64,000 nucleotides of DNA from Nevskia soli DSM 19509 (GCF_000711955.1 NZ_JONR01000023.1:1-64000); one strand, 5' to 3'; numbered from the stretch's first letter, positions 22,827 to 32,607 are shown. Translations and numbers: made by a program. The notes: generated by a model from the letters alone, not told the origin.

Positions 22827-25091
22827 ATGCAATTCGAAGCTCCGAATCCCGAAGTAGTGGCCTTGGTCGCGGCGCTGAATCCCGCGCAGAAAGAAGCGGT
22901 TACGGCGCCTCCCGAACATCGCCTGGTATTGGCGGGCGCGGGCTCCGGCAAGACCCGCGTGCTGACGCACCGCATCGCCTGGCTGATCGCGGTGGAAAAC
23001 GTCTCGCCGCATTCGATCCTGGCGGTGACCTTCACCAACAAGGCGGCGTCGGAGATGCGCGGGCGCATCGAGTCGCTGATCAACGTTCCGGTGCGCACCA
23101 TGTGGGTCGGCACCTTCCACGGCATCGCGCACCGCATGCTGCGCCTGCACTGGAAAGAGGCGCGCCTGCCGCAGAACTTCCAGATCCTCGATGCCGATGA
23201 CCAGCAGCGGCTGGTGAAGCGCGTGCTGCGCAGCCTCGACCTGCCCGACGACAAGTGGCCGCCGAAGATGGTGACGGGCTACATCAACGGCCAGAAGGAA
23301 GAAGGGCGGCGCCCCGAAGCGATGCAGGACCAGGGCGACTACGCGCAGCGCCAGCTGGCGCGGGTCTACAGCGCCTACCAGCAGCAGTGCGAGGCCAACG
23401 GCCTGGTGGATTTCGCCGAGCTGCTGCTGCGCGCGCACGAGCTGTGCCGCGACAACCCGCAGATCCAGGCGCATTACCGCAACCGCTTCCGCCATATCCT
23501 GGTCGACGAGTTCCAGGACACCAACACCCTGCAATACGCCTGGCTGCGCGTGCTGGCCGGCGATCGCGGGGTGCTGTTCGCGGTGGGCGACGACGACCAG
23601 TCGATCTACTCCTGGCGCGGCGCCAAGGTCGAGCACATGATGCGCCTGGGACACGATTTCCCGGGGCTGGAAGTGATCCGCCTGGAGCAGAACTACCGCT
23701 CCACCGGCACCATCCTCAAGGCCGCCAACGGCCTCATCTCCAGGAACAACGGCCGCCTCGGCAAGAACCTGTGGACCGAGGACGGCGAGGGTGAGCCGAT
23801 CCAGCTTTACGCCGCCTTCAACGAATACGACGAGGCCGAGTTCGTCGTCAACAAGATGAAGTCGCACCTCGACGGGCGCTGCCGCTATGTCGATCTCGCC
23901 GTGCTGTACCGCTCCAACGCGCAGTCGCGCGTGCTGGAAGAGTCGCTGATCCGCAACCGCATTCCCTATCGCATCTACGGCGGCCTGCGCTTCTTCGAGC
24001 GCATGGAAGTGAAGGACGCGCTGGCCTACCTGCGTCTCACCACCAGCCGCGACGACGACAACAGCTTCGAGCGCGCGGTCAACACGCCGGCGCGCGGCAT
24101 CGGCGCGACCACGCTGGAACGCCTGCGCGCCCTCGCGCGCGAGCAGGGCACTTCCTTGTGGAAGGTGGCGCAGGAAGCCGGCGCGGCGCTGGGCCGCAGC
24201 CACGGGAACCTGAAGCAGTTCCTCGACCTGATCGACGGGCTGGCCCGGGACATCCAGGACGAGCCGCTGTCGAAGATGATGGAAACGGCGATCGAGCGCT
24301 CCGGCCTGCGCGAGCACTACAAGAAGGAAAAGGGCGAGCAGGCCGAATCGCGCCTGGAGAACCTGGACGAACTGATCAACGCCGCGCGCGGCTTCGAACG
24401 CCCGGCGGAAGACGAGGGCATCGCGCCGCTCGATTCCTTCCTGGCCCATGCCGCTCTGGAATCCGGCGAGCGCCAGGCAGGCGAGGGCGAGGACTGCGTG
24501 CAGCTGATGACGCTGCACTCGGCCAAAGGCCTGGAGTTCCCCATCGTCTTCCTGGTGGGCATGGAGAACGGCCTGTTCCCACACCAGCGCGCGGTGGAGG
24601 AGGGCAGCCTCGAAGAGGAGCGCCGCCTCTGCTACGTCGGCATCACCCGCGCGCGCAAGCAGCTGTACCTGAGCTATGCCGAAGTGCGGCGCGTCCACGG
24701 TGTCGAGCAGATCGGCTCGCCCTCGATGTTCGTGCGCGAAATCCCGCCCGAGTACATCGTCGAAACGCGGCCGCGCGCCGGCATCCTGCGGCCGACCTTC
24801 TCCCAACCCTCGCGTTCCTACGGCTCCGGCGGCGGCTATAGCCCCGGCAGCAACTATCCCAGCCGCGGCGGCTACGACCGCACGCCGTCGCGCACCGCGA
24901 CCAGCGCCGCCACCGCCAACGATGTGCCCGGCGGCTACAAGCTCGGCGCGCGCGTGCGACACGCCAAGTTCGGCGAAGGCACCATCCTCACCTTCGACGG
25001 CGACGGCGACCGCATGCGCGTCGAAGTGCGCTTCCGCGAAGCCGGCACCAAGTGGCTGATGCTGGCGCAAGCCAAGCTGGAAGCGCTATAA
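22827..25091 (+). CDS. uvrD: DNA helicase II, UvrD
   Basis: 754 residues from ATG 22827. The frame extends 58 codons upstream but that part is not UvrD-like. Superfamily 1A helicase motifs: Walker A GAGSGKTR, motif Ia TFTNKAASEMR, DEFQDTN, GDDDQSIYSWRGA, QNYRST, and motifs V/VI (TLHSAKGLEFP, YVGITRARK). The N-terminal region matches UvrD rather than Rep (WVGTFHGIAHRMLR, QILDADDQ). A Gly/Tyr/Ser-rich linker leads to the C-terminal Tudor-like tail (GARVRHAKFGEGTI) that contacts RNA polymerase. It unwinds DNA in nucleotide excision and mismatch repair. Confidence 0.96.
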   Translation: MQFEAPNPEVVALVAALNPAQKEAVTAPPEHRLVLAGAGSGKTRVLTHRIAWLIAVENVSPHSILAVTFTNKAASEMRGRIESLINVPVRTMWVGTFHGIAHRMLRLHWKEARLPQNFQILDADDQQRLVKRVLRSLDLPDDKWPPKMVTGYINGQKEEGRRPEAMQDQGDYAQRQLARVYSAYQQQCEANGLVDFAELLLRAHELCRDNPQIQAHYRNRFRHILVDEFQDTNTLQYAWLRVLAGDRGVLFAVGDDDQSIYSWRGAKVEHMMRLGHDFPGLEVIRLEQNYRSTGTILKAANGLISRNNGRLGKNLWTEDGEGEPIQLYAAFNEYDEAEFVVNKMKSHLDGRCRYVDLAVLYRSNAQSRVLEESLIRNRIPYRIYGGLRFFERMEVKDALAYLRLTTSRDDDNSFERAVNTPARGIGATTLERLRALAREQGTSLWKVAQEAGAALGRSHGNLKQFLDLIDGLARDIQDEPLSKMMETAIERSGLREHYKKEKGEQAESRLENLDELINAARGFERPAEDEGIAPLDSFLAHAALESGERQAGEGEDCVQLMTLHSAKGLEFPIVFLVGMENGLFPHQRAVEEGSLEEERRLCYVGITRARKQLYLSYAEVRRVHGVEQIGSPSMFVREIPPEYIVETRPRAGILRPTFSQPSRSYGSGGGYSPGSNYPSRGGYDRTPSRTATSAATANDVPGGYKLGARVRHAKFGEGTILTFDGDGDRMRVEVRFREAGTKWLMLAQAKLEAL

Positions 25092-25099
25092 AAGCGCCC

Positions 25100-25243
25100 A
25101 TGAACAAGGCCGAGTGGATCCTGCTGCTGGTGGTCGTCGGGATATTGGTGGCGCCCTTCGTCACGGTGAAGGCGCTGGCGACCTTCCGCAGGCGCGGCAA
25201 GCTGCCGCCGGCGCAGCCGTACAAGAACGGCGACGAAGACTAA
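25100..25243 (+). CDS. Small single-pass membrane protein, 47 aa
   Basis: Starts 8 bp after the uvrD stop, so it is probably co-transcribed. The product has one N-terminal hydrophobic helix (WILLLVVVGILVAPFVTV) and a short basic then acidic cytoplasmic tail (FRRRGKLPPAQPYKNGDED). Family unknown. A GTG at 25052 would add 16 residues but overlaps uvrD. Real translation is likely from position and codon use, but unproven. Confidence 0.6.
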   Translation: MNKAEWILLLVVVGILVAPFVTVKALATFRRRGKLPPAQPYKNGDED

Positions 25244-25250
25244 GCCCAGC

Positions 25251-25335
25251 GTAGCCCGGGAAGCGCATAGCGCTACCCGGGGTCTTTCATTCTGCGGTGA
25301 ACCTCCCGGGTAGCGCTACGCGCTTCCCGGGCTAC
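25251..25335. repeat. Inverted repeat, GTAGCCCGGGAAGCGC family (complete copy)
   Basis: Left arm (25251-25281) starts GTAGCCCGGGAAGCGCATAG; right arm (25305-25335) ends CGCGCTTCCCGGGCTAC. Arms of about 31 bases are almost fully complementary around a 23-base spacer. Each arm also contains the inner palindrome TAGCGCTA. Partial copies: 42950-42980, 61720-61742. Confidence 0.85.
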
Positions 25336-25351
25336 GGCTTGGTGCTGAAAC

Positions 25352-25993
25352 TCAACCCGCCTTCACCTTCACCAGCATCCCCTTGATGCCGTTGTCGTCG
25401 AGCCGCTGCAGGATTTCCTGCGCCTTGGCCAGGCTGGCCTGCGGCCCGATGCGCACGCGGAACCAGGTCTCGGCCTGGTCGATGGTCACCTGCTCAATCT
25501 TCGACTCCACCCCCAGCAGCGCCAGGCTGGCGCGGCTGCGATCGGCTTCCTCGCGGGTCTTGTAGGCGCCGACCTGGATCAGGTACTGCCCCGGTTCGGC
25601 GATTTCCGGCGTGGTGGCCTTGCCGGCCTTGGCCGACGCCGCGGCGTCCTCGCGCGGAATCACCACCTCGTAGCTCGGCAGCATCTCGTAGAAGGCGTAC
25701 TTCGACGGCTGCTTCGGCGGCAGCGGAATCGGCTTCTGCGCCTGCGCCGCAGCGGCGGCCGGAGTCGCAGCGCTGGCGATCAAGGGTGAAGTCTTGGCCG
25801 GGCGGTTGATCCATACCCAGCCGGCGGCGCACAGGCCCAGCGACAGCCCGATCACCAGGCCTACCACCAGCCCCGGGTTGCCGCCGCCGGACCTGCCGCC
25901 ACCACCACCGCCGCTGCGACGCGCGGCGGCGCCGCGTCCGGCATTGCCGCGGCCACTGCCGGTACTGCGGTTCTTGGCGTAATCCTTCGCCAT
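25352..25993 (-). CDS. SPOR-domain membrane protein (FtsN-like)
   Basis: 213 residues. The basic, Gly/Arg-rich cytoplasmic N-terminus (GGGGGGRSGGGN) is followed by one membrane helix (LVVGLVIGLSLGLCAAGWVW), a Pro/Ala linker and a C-terminal SPOR domain (YLIQVGAYKTREEADRSRAS, then FRVRIGPQASLAKAQ). SPOR domains bind denuded peptidoglycan at the septum, and FtsN, with this same architecture, commonly lies next to argS. Its ATG overlaps the argS stop by one base (TGATG), so translation is coupled. Confidence 0.9.
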   Translation of the reverse strand: MAKDYAKNRSTGSGRGNAGRGAAARRSGGGGGGRSGGGNPGLVVGLVIGLSLGLCAAGWVWINRPAKTSPLIASAATPAAAAAQAQKPIPLPPKQPSKYAFYEMLPSYEVVIPREDAAASAKAGKATTPEIAEPGQYLIQVGAYKTREEADRSRASLALLGVESKIEQVTIDQAETWFRVRIGPQASLAKAQEILQRLDDNGIKGMLVKVKAG

Positions 25994-27675
25994 CACATTT
26001 TCTCCGGCGCGGACACGCCCAGCAGATCGAGGCCGTTGCGCAGCACCTGCTGCGTCGCCACCGCCAGCGCGATGCGCGCGTTGCGCAGGCCGGCGTCGTC
26101 CACCAGCATCGGCTGGGTGTTGTAGAAGCCATGGAAGGCCGCTGCCAGCTCGCGCAGGTACTGCGCCACCAGGTGCGGCTCCATCAGGTCCGCCGCGGCC
26201 GCGACGATGTCGGGATACTTGGTCAGCTGTCCGATCAGGCCCAGCTCGGCGGCTTCGGTGAGGTGCGGCAGCGCCGCCTTGCCGGTTTCCGGCGTCCACG
26301 CCGGCAGGCCGCGCTCGCCCAGCTGGCGCAGCACGGCGGCGACGCGCGCGTGCGCGTACTGGATGTAGTACACCGGGTTGTCGTTGGTCTGCGCCCGCGC
26401 CAGGTCGATGTCGAACACCAGCTGCGAGTCGGACTTGCGCGCCGCCAGGAAGTAGCGCGTGGCGTCGCGGCCGACCTCGTCGATGAGGTCGCGCAGGGTG
26501 ACGTAGCTGCCGGCGCGCTTGGAAATCTTCACCTCTTCGCCGCCGCGCATCACCGTCACCATCTGGTGCAGCACGTATTCGGGCCAGCCCTTCGGGATGC
26601 CGATTTCCAGCGCCTGCAGGCCGGCGCGCACACGGGCGATGGTGCCGTGATGATCGGCGCCCTGCTCGTTGATGACGCGCACGAAGCCGCGCTGCCACTT
26701 GGCCACGTGGTAGGCCACGTCCGGCAGGAAATAGGTGTAGCCGCCTTCGGACTTGCGCATGACGCGGTCCTTGTCGTCGCCGAAGTCGGTGGTGCGCAGC
26801 CACAGCGCGCCGTCCTGCTCGAAGGTGTGGCCGCTCTTCAGCAGCGCTTCCACCGTCTGCTCGACCTTGCCGTCGCTGTAGAGCGAGGACTCGAGATAGT
26901 AGACGTCGAAGTGCACGCCGAAGGCTTTCAGGTCCAGGTCCTGTTCGCGGCGCAGGCAGGCGACGGCGAAGCGGCGGATGGCTTCGAGATCGTCCGGGTC
27001 CTTGGCGGCGGTCACATCCTGGTCGTCGGCGATGACGGTCTCACCGGCGAGATAGGCCTTGGCCACATCCTTGATGTACTCGCCGCGGTAGCCGTTCTCC
27101 GGCCAGCCCGGCTGCTCCGGTTCGACGCCCTTGCAGCGCGCCTGCACCGACAGCGCGAGGTTGGCGATCTGCGCGCCGGCGTCGTTGTAGTAGAACTCGC
27201 GGCAGACGTCCCAGCCGGCGGCGGCCAGCAGCCGCGCCAGGCTGTCGCCCACCGCCGCGCCGCGGCCGTGGCCGACATGCAGCGGACCGGTCGGGTTGGC
27301 GGAGACGAATTCCACCATCGCCTTCCTGCCCGCGCCGTTGTTGTTGCGGCCGTAGGCCGCGCCGGCATCGAGGATGTCGGCAACTATGGACTGGAAGGCG
27401 GCGGGCGCCATGAAGAAGTTGATGAAACCCGGCCCGGCGATCTCCACCTTGGCCACCAGCGGCGAAGCCGGCAGCGCCTGCACCAGCTCCTCGGCGACCT
27501 TGCGCGGCGGCTTGCCCAGCGGCTTGGCCAGGGCCAGCGCCAGGTTGGTGGCGAAGTCGCCGTGCTTGCTGTCCTTGGTCGGATCGAGGTTGATCGTCTC
27601 CGGCGCGGTCACGGCGGAGCCGGCCAACAGCGTAGCGAGTGCCTGGCGCAGCAGGGCAAGGATCTGGAGTTTCAT
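25993..27675 (-). CDS. argS: Arginyl-tRNA synthetase
   Basis: 560 residues, usual length. Class I signature HVGHGRG in place of HIGH (SANPTGPLHVGHGRGAAVGD), a KMSKS-like loop EVKISKRAGS, the N-terminal Add-1 domain and the C-terminal DALR anticodon-binding domain (YIQYAHARVAAVLR) are visible. It charges tRNA-Arg. It is followed by the overlapping FtsN-like SPOR gene, a conserved gammaproteobacterial arrangement. Confidence 0.97.
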   Translation of the reverse strand: MKLQILALLRQALATLLAGSAVTAPETINLDPTKDSKHGDFATNLALALAKPLGKPPRKVAEELVQALPASPLVAKVEIAGPGFINFFMAPAAFQSIVADILDAGAAYGRNNNGAGRKAMVEFVSANPTGPLHVGHGRGAAVGDSLARLLAAAGWDVCREFYYNDAGAQIANLALSVQARCKGVEPEQPGWPENGYRGEYIKDVAKAYLAGETVIADDQDVTAAKDPDDLEAIRRFAVACLRREQDLDLKAFGVHFDVYYLESSLYSDGKVEQTVEALLKSGHTFEQDGALWLRTTDFGDDKDRVMRKSEGGYTYFLPDVAYHVAKWQRGFVRVINEQGADHHGTIARVRAGLQALEIGIPKGWPEYVLHQMVTVMRGGEEVKISKRAGSYVTLRDLIDEVGRDATRYFLAARKSDSQLVFDIDLARAQTNDNPVYYIQYAHARVAAVLRQLGERGLPAWTPETGKAALPHLTEAAELGLIGQLTKYPDIVAAAADLMEPHLVAQYLRELAAAFHGFYNTQPMLVDDAGLRNARIALAVATQQVLRNGLDLLGVSAPEKM

Positions 27676-27756
27676 TCGGATGCGCGGTGCTTCGCGCGAT
27701 GGTCAGGTTTTGAACTGCGGATTGTACCGCCTGCGCATCGAGCGCAGCGGCAAATA

Positions 27757-27789
27757 GTAGGGCGGCCCGTGGCCGCCATTGCTCCGTCC
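27757..27789. repeat. Half copy of the GTAGGGCGGC repeat
   Basis: Starts GTAGGGCGGCCCGTGGCCGC and continues with GCTCCGTCC, matching the left part of 10749-10816. It lies upstream of argS. Confidence 0.75.
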
Positions 27790-27814
27790 AGGTGATGCGC
27801 AGCGGCGGCTCCCT

Positions 27815-27866
27815 GTAGGTCGGTTCGGAGTGCGCTGTCGGCTCCGCTACGCTTGAGCCGACCTAC
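27815..27866. repeat. GTAGGTCGG inverted repeat
   Basis: Left end GTAGGTCGGTTCGGAG and right end GAGCCGACCTAC form an inverted repeat with an inner GGCTCCGCTACGC stretch. Only one copy is in this window, but its design resembles the other extragenic elements here. It lies between argS and priA, just beyond the priA stop. Confidence 0.65.
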
Positions 27867-27888
27867 GACCGCCGCGGCAAGGGGTGGC

Positions 27889-30072
27889 CTAAAACAGGTC
27901 CGCCGGATCGACATCCACCGACCAGCGCAGGCGCTTGGCCGCGGGCAGCGTTTCGATGGCGGCGAGCCACCGTTCCAGCAGCCGGTGCAGGGCGGAACGC
28001 GAGGCGCCGCGCAGCAGCAGTTGCGCGCGGTGATAGCCAGCGCGGCGGGCCATGCCGGCAGGCGCGGGGCCGAGCGCCTCGACGCCGGAATTTTCCGGCA
28101 TCAGTTCGCGCGCCTGACGCAGGAAGGCCAGCGCCTCGCCTTCCTGCCGCGCCTCGGCGCGGAGCAGCGCCAGATAGCCGAAGGGCGGCAGGCCGAACTC
28201 GCGGCGCTCGCGCAGCAGGGCTTCGCAGAACGCCGGGTAGCCTTCCTGCACCAGTATCCGCAGCAGCGGATGCTCCGGCTGATGCGTTTGCAACAGCACT
28301 TCGCCCGGCTGGCCCTTGCGGCCGACGCGACCGGCGACCTGGGTCACCAGCTGCCCCATGCGTTCCAGGGCGCGGAAGTCGCTGCCGTACAGGGCCTGGT
28401 CGACGTCGAGCACGCCGGCGAAGCTGAGGCCGGCGAAGTCGTGGCCCTTGGCCAGCACCTGGGTGCCGACCAGGATGTCGATGGCGCCGCGGCGCACGTC
28501 GGCCAGCAGCCGCTCCAGTTCGCCGGCGCGGCCCAGGCGGTCGGAATCGAAGCGCTCGATGCGGCGGCCGGGAAAGCGCAGCCGCAGGCTGTCTTCCACC
28601 CGCTCGGTGCCCTGGCCCACCGGCACCAGCTCGGTGCCGCCGCAGTCGGGGCAGGCCAGCGGCATCGGCACGGAATGGCCGCAGTGGTGGCAGATCAGGC
28701 GGCGGCGGGCGCGGTGCAGGGTCATCCGCGCATCGCAGTTCGGACAGGGCGCGACCCAGCCGCAATCGTGGCACAGCAGCGCCGGGGCATAGCCGCGGCG
28801 GTTGAGGAACAGCAGGGCCTGGCCCCCGCCGGCAAGATGCCGCTCCACACCCTCCAGCACCGGCGTGCTGAGTCCGTGCTGCAAGGGCTGGGCGCGCATG
28901 TCGATGACGCCGATGCGCGGACCGGCGGCGGTGAACACGCGCTGCTGCAGGCGCAGGTGGCGATAGCGACCGGCCGCGGCATTGTGGCGGCTCTCCAGCG
29001 CCGGAGTGGCGCTGCCCAGCACGGCCGGGATGCGCAGGCGCTGCGCCCGGATCAGGGCCAGGTCGCGCGCGGCATAGCGCAGGCCTTCCTGCTGCTTGTA
29101 GGAGACGTCATGCTCCTCGTCGATGATCAGCAGACCTGGCCGCGCCAGCGGCAGGAACACCGCCGAACGGGTGCCGACGAGCACGTCCACCTCGCCGCGG
29201 CGCGCGCGCATCCAGTTGCGCGCCCGCTCGTTGTCGCTGAGGCCGGAGTGGTAGCTGGCGACGCGGGCGCCGAAGCGGCGCTCGAAGCGCTCCGCCAGTT
29301 GCGGCGTCAGGCCGATCTCCGGCGCCAGCACCAATACCTGCTTGCCGGCGGCGAGGGCGTCGGCGGTCAGTTGCAGGTAGATCTCGGTCTTGCCGCTGCC
29401 GGTGACGCCCTCCAGCAGGGTCGCCGCGTAGCCGGGCGGCGCTGCGCGCAGGGCTTCCAGCGCGGCGGTCTGCTCGGCGGTCAGCGGCGGCGGCGTTTCC
29501 AGGATGCGCAGTTCCGCGCCGCCGGCCGCCGCGACGTGTCCGATCCAGCCCCGCTCCAAGGCGCGGCGGATGGCGGCGGCGGCTTTGGGCTGCGCTTCCA
29601 GCAGGGTGGCGCGCGACAGGGCGCCTTCGCCCAGCTTTTCCAGCACCGCGCGCAGCGCCGCCGAGCGCGCCGGCAGGTCGGGCAGCGCGACGCTGCCGGC
29701 GGCGGTCAGGCTGAGCAGGGTCGGCGCGGCGGTCGAGGGTGCGGCCTTGCCGTGGCGCAGCGGTCCCGGCAGGGCCGTGGCCAGCACTTCGCCCAACGGA
29801 TGGTGGTAGTAGTCGGCGGCCCAGCGGCACAGGGCCAGCAGTTCGGCGTCGAGCAGGGGTGTTTCGTCCAGTACCGCCGTCACCGGCCGGCATTCGAACT
29901 CCGGCTCCCCCACCTCCCGGGGCGGTTCCAGCACCACGCCGATCTGCTCGCGCCGCCCGAACGGCACCCGCACCCGCACGCCCGGCAGCAGCCTGCCAGG
30001 CTCGATTTCGCCCAGGGCGTAATCGAAGGTACGCCGCAGCGGTACGGAGATGGCGACGCTGACCAGCTTCAC
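27889..30072 (-). CDS. priA: Primosomal protein N', replication restart helicase PriA
   Basis: 727 residues from GTG 30072, which has AAGG 5 bases upstream and starts exactly at the family N-terminus (VKLVSVAISVPLRRTFDYAL). The 3'-DNA-binding domain is followed by a superfamily 2 helicase: Walker A GVTGSGKTE, Walker B DEEHD, GSATPALES. Eight Cys for two zinc sites lie in CHDCG, CPNC, CHHCG and CPDCG, and QVAGRVGRKGQPGEV is motif VI. PriA reloads the replisome at stalled forks. The upstream spacer is strongly A+T-rich and should hold its promoter. Confidence 0.95.
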   Translation of the reverse strand: MKLVSVAISVPLRRTFDYALGEIEPGRLLPGVRVRVPFGRREQIGVVLEPPREVGEPEFECRPVTAVLDETPLLDAELLALCRWAADYYHHPLGEVLATALPGPLRHGKAAPSTAAPTLLSLTAAGSVALPDLPARSAALRAVLEKLGEGALSRATLLEAQPKAAAAIRRALERGWIGHVAAAGGAELRILETPPPLTAEQTAALEALRAAPPGYAATLLEGVTGSGKTEIYLQLTADALAAGKQVLVLAPEIGLTPQLAERFERRFGARVASYHSGLSDNERARNWMRARRGEVDVLVGTRSAVFLPLARPGLLIIDEEHDVSYKQQEGLRYAARDLALIRAQRLRIPAVLGSATPALESRHNAAAGRYRHLRLQQRVFTAAGPRIGVIDMRAQPLQHGLSTPVLEGVERHLAGGGQALLFLNRRGYAPALLCHDCGWVAPCPNCDARMTLHRARRRLICHHCGHSVPMPLACPDCGGTELVPVGQGTERVEDSLRLRFPGRRIERFDSDRLGRAGELERLLADVRRGAIDILVGTQVLAKGHDFAGLSFAGVLDVDQALYGSDFRALERMGQLVTQVAGRVGRKGQPGEVLLQTHQPEHPLLRILVQEGYPAFCEALLRERREFGLPPFGYLALLRAEARQEGEALAFLRQARELMPENSGVEALGPAPAGMARRAGYHRAQLLLRGASRSALHRLLERWLAAIETLPAAKRLRWSVDVDPADLF

Positions 30073-30361
30073 GGAAGCCTTGTGGATAATTGTGTGGACA
30101 GAAAGCCACGATGCGGCGGCGTACGCAGGGAGGCAAAATCGGGCCAAACTTGTTTCATAAATATAACAATATATAAATCATTAACTTGCGAGACATTTTG
30201 AAAGATGGCTCTGCGCCGGCTCTTGACCCCGGTCAAATCATGCGTTCCCCGCCCCATGTGTATAAAAACGGTGCAGCACCCCATTTTCCCCCGCCGCAGC
30301 AATAGTGCGGAATGACCTAATGGCGCGGGTTCCGCCTCGAAACGCCCGTGGTGAGCCGTGT

Positions 30362-31561
30362 TCAGCCGCCCGCGATGCTGCCGTCGAGCCGCGTCTTGCG
30401 GGTGTGCAGCATACGCCGCTGGGTGCGGCCGATCAGCCCGATCCAGGCCGGCGACAGCAGCAGGGTGGCGGAGATCACCGCGATCACCAGCTGATACTCG
30501 AAATTGGTGATCAGGCCGCTTTGCACCCCCACCGCGGCCAGCACGAAGGAGAACTCGCCGATCTGCGCCAGGTGGGCGCCGGCATAGATCGAATAGCGCC
30601 AGGGGTCGCCCAGGGCATGGAAGATCAGGGCGTTGATGACGGTGTTGCCGAGCAGCACCGCCACCGCGATGAAGCCGACCAGCATGGCGTGCTCCACCAC
30701 GAAATCCAGGCTGACCAGCAGCCCGACCGAGACGAAGAACACCGCCACGAAGACCACCCGGAACGGCTCCATCCGGTCCGCCACCCACTCGGTCTCGCGC
30801 GCGGCGCCGACCAGCATGCCGGCGAGAAACGCGCCCAGGCTGGCCGACAGCTCGAAACCTTCCGCCAGCAGGGCGAAGCCGAGGCACAGGGCGAAGGCGA
30901 CGAAGATCTGCAGCTCGCGGTCGCCGCGCAGCTTCTCGCTGAACGGCAGGCGCAGGTTCTTGCCCCACACGATCCAGGACAGCAGGGCCAGGGCCAGGGT
31001 GCCGCCGACCAGCTGCAGGGCGATGGTCTTGCCGCTGATGCCGTCGTTGCCGAAGAAGTCGATCACGATCAGCATCGGGATCACCGCCAGGTCCTGCGCC
31101 AGCAGCACGCCGAGCGCGTCCTTGCCGATCTTGGCCTCGGTCTGGCCGGTTTCGCGCAGGTAGTTCAGCACCAGGGCGGTGCTCGACAGGCTGACCACGA
31201 AGCCCAGCAGGATGATGCGCGAGTGATCCCAGCCCAGCCACCAGCCGAGCAGCCAGATGGCGCCGACGCTGGCGCCGATCTGCACGGCGGTGCCGATGAA
31301 GGTGATGCGCCAGCGCGTCAGCAGGTCGCGCGGATTGTTCTCCATGCCGATGAAGAACAGCAGCAGCAGCACGCCGAATTCGCCGATGCGCGACAGGGTG
31401 GCGCGCTCGGTCAGCAGCGCCAGGCCGTGCGGGCCGAGCAGGATGCCGGCCGCGAGATATCCCACCACGTGCGGCTGGCGCAGCGCGCGCGAGATGAAGG
31501 CCACGCCCAGGATTCCCAGGATCGCGGCCACGATCTTCAGCATGAAGGGATCGTAATGCAT
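30362..31561 (-). CDS. Kef-type cation:proton antiporter (CPA2), membrane domain only
   Basis: 399 residues with about 12 membrane segments. Motifs of the Na/H exchanger family: GYLAAGILLGPHGL, LLLLFFIGMENNP, the SSTALVLNYL segment, QDLAVIPML with the transport Asp, and SLGAFLAGMLVG. The protein stops soon after the last helix, without the C-terminal RCK/TrkA-N domain of KefB/KefC, so it cannot be regulated by NAD or glutathione adducts in that way. It exchanges K+ or Na+ for H+. Divergent from the EamA gene across about 100 bp. Confidence 0.92.
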   Translation of the reverse strand: MHYDPFMLKIVAAILGILGVAFISRALRQPHVVGYLAAGILLGPHGLALLTERATLSRIGEFGVLLLLFFIGMENNPRDLLTRWRITFIGTAVQIGASVGAIWLLGWWLGWDHSRIILLGFVVSLSSTALVLNYLRETGQTEAKIGKDALGVLLAQDLAVIPMLIVIDFFGNDGISGKTIALQLVGGTLALALLSWIVWGKNLRLPFSEKLRGDRELQIFVAFALCLGFALLAEGFELSASLGAFLAGMLVGAARETEWVADRMEPFRVVFVAVFFVSVGLLVSLDFVVEHAMLVGFIAVAVLLGNTVINALIFHALGDPWRYSIYAGAHLAQIGEFSFVLAAVGVQSGLITNFEYQLVIAVISATLLLSPAWIGLIGRTQRRMLHTRKTRLDGSIAGG

Positions 31562-31664
31562 AAAATATCGCTGTAATTACCCAATCTTAGTGTGCGCAGA
31601 CGGGTTCGCGTTCCCTTCGATCCGAACCCGCCTGACGAACGCGCGCCGCCAGCATCCGCATTCC

Positions 31665-32594
31665 ATGTCCGCCACTGCTTCCGCCAGCGTTCGTTACGCC
31701 CTGCCCGGCCTGGTGCTCGGCGCGGTGCTGATCGGCCTGGCACCGATCTTCGTGCGCCTGGCTGGTGTCGGCCCGACCGCGGCGGCGTTCTGGCGCGTGT
31801 TCCTGGCGCTGCCGGTGCTGTACCTGCTGCAACGGGCCACCACCAGCGTGGCGACGCGCGGCGAGCAGGCGCGCCGCGGCGGCAGCACCCTGATCCTGTG
31901 GCTGGCGGGGCTGGCCTTCGCCGGTGACCTGGCGGTGTGGCACCAGTCGATCCACCTCACCTCGATCGCCAATTCCACCCTGCTCACCAACCTGGCGCCG
32001 GTGTTCCTGACCCTGGTGCTGCACTTCGGCTTCGGCCAGCGCCATGCGCCGCGCTTCTGGTTGGGCCTGGTGCTGGCGCTGACGGGCGCGGTGGTGCTGC
32101 TCGCCGGCAGCCTGCGCATCGGCCCGGAGACCGTGCTGGGCGACCTTTGCGCCATCGTCACCGCGATGTTCTATGCGGCGTATCAGCTATTGGTCAGCCG
32201 CGGCCGGCAGAATTTCTCCGCCCTGGACGTGATGCTGCGTAGCTCGGCCGGTGCAGCCGTGGTGCTGCTGGTCATCACCATCGCCACCGGCGAGCCGTTC
32301 TGGCCGCGCGATGCGCATTCCTGGGCGATCCTGGCGGCGCTGGCGGTGATCTCCCACGTCGGCGGCCAGGGCCTGATCGCCTGGGCCCTGGCCCACCTGC
32401 CGGCCTCGTTCTCCTCGGTGACCCTGCTGGTGCAGCCCATCGCGGCCACCATCTTCGCCTGGCTGATCCTGAGCGAAGGCTTCGGGCCGCAGCAGGTACT
32501 GGGCGGGGTGATCGTGATGGCCGGCATCCTGCTGTGCCGCTTCGCCATGCCGGCGCGGAATCCGCAGGTGGAGGCGGAGAAGGCCGGGGCTTAG
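31665..32594 (+). CDS. EamA/DMT family drug-metabolite transporter
   Basis: 309 residues with ten predicted membrane helices in two EamA repeats (PTAAAFWRVFLALPVLYLL in the first; SFSSVTLLVQPIAATIFAWL and LGGVIVMAGILLCR in the second). Start ATG 31665 is chosen since the first helix (YALPGLVLGAVLIGLAP) follows. An in-frame start at 31590 would add a polar leader. Members export amino acids or other metabolites; the substrate is unknown. It converges with the NTF2-like gene. Confidence 0.9.
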   Translation: MSATASASVRYALPGLVLGAVLIGLAPIFVRLAGVGPTAAAFWRVFLALPVLYLLQRATTSVATRGEQARRGGSTLILWLAGLAFAGDLAVWHQSIHLTSIANSTLLTNLAPVFLTLVLHFGFGQRHAPRFWLGLVLALTGAVVLLAGSLRIGPETVLGDLCAIVTAMFYAAYQLLVSRGRQNFSALDVMLRSSAGAAVVLLVITIATGEPFWPRDAHSWAILAALAVISHVGGQGLIAWALAHLPASFSSVTLLVQPIAATIFAWLILSEGFGPQQVLGGVIVMAGILLCRFAMPARNPQVEAEKAGA

Positions 32595-32607
32595 CGTTGA
32601 TCCGGCT

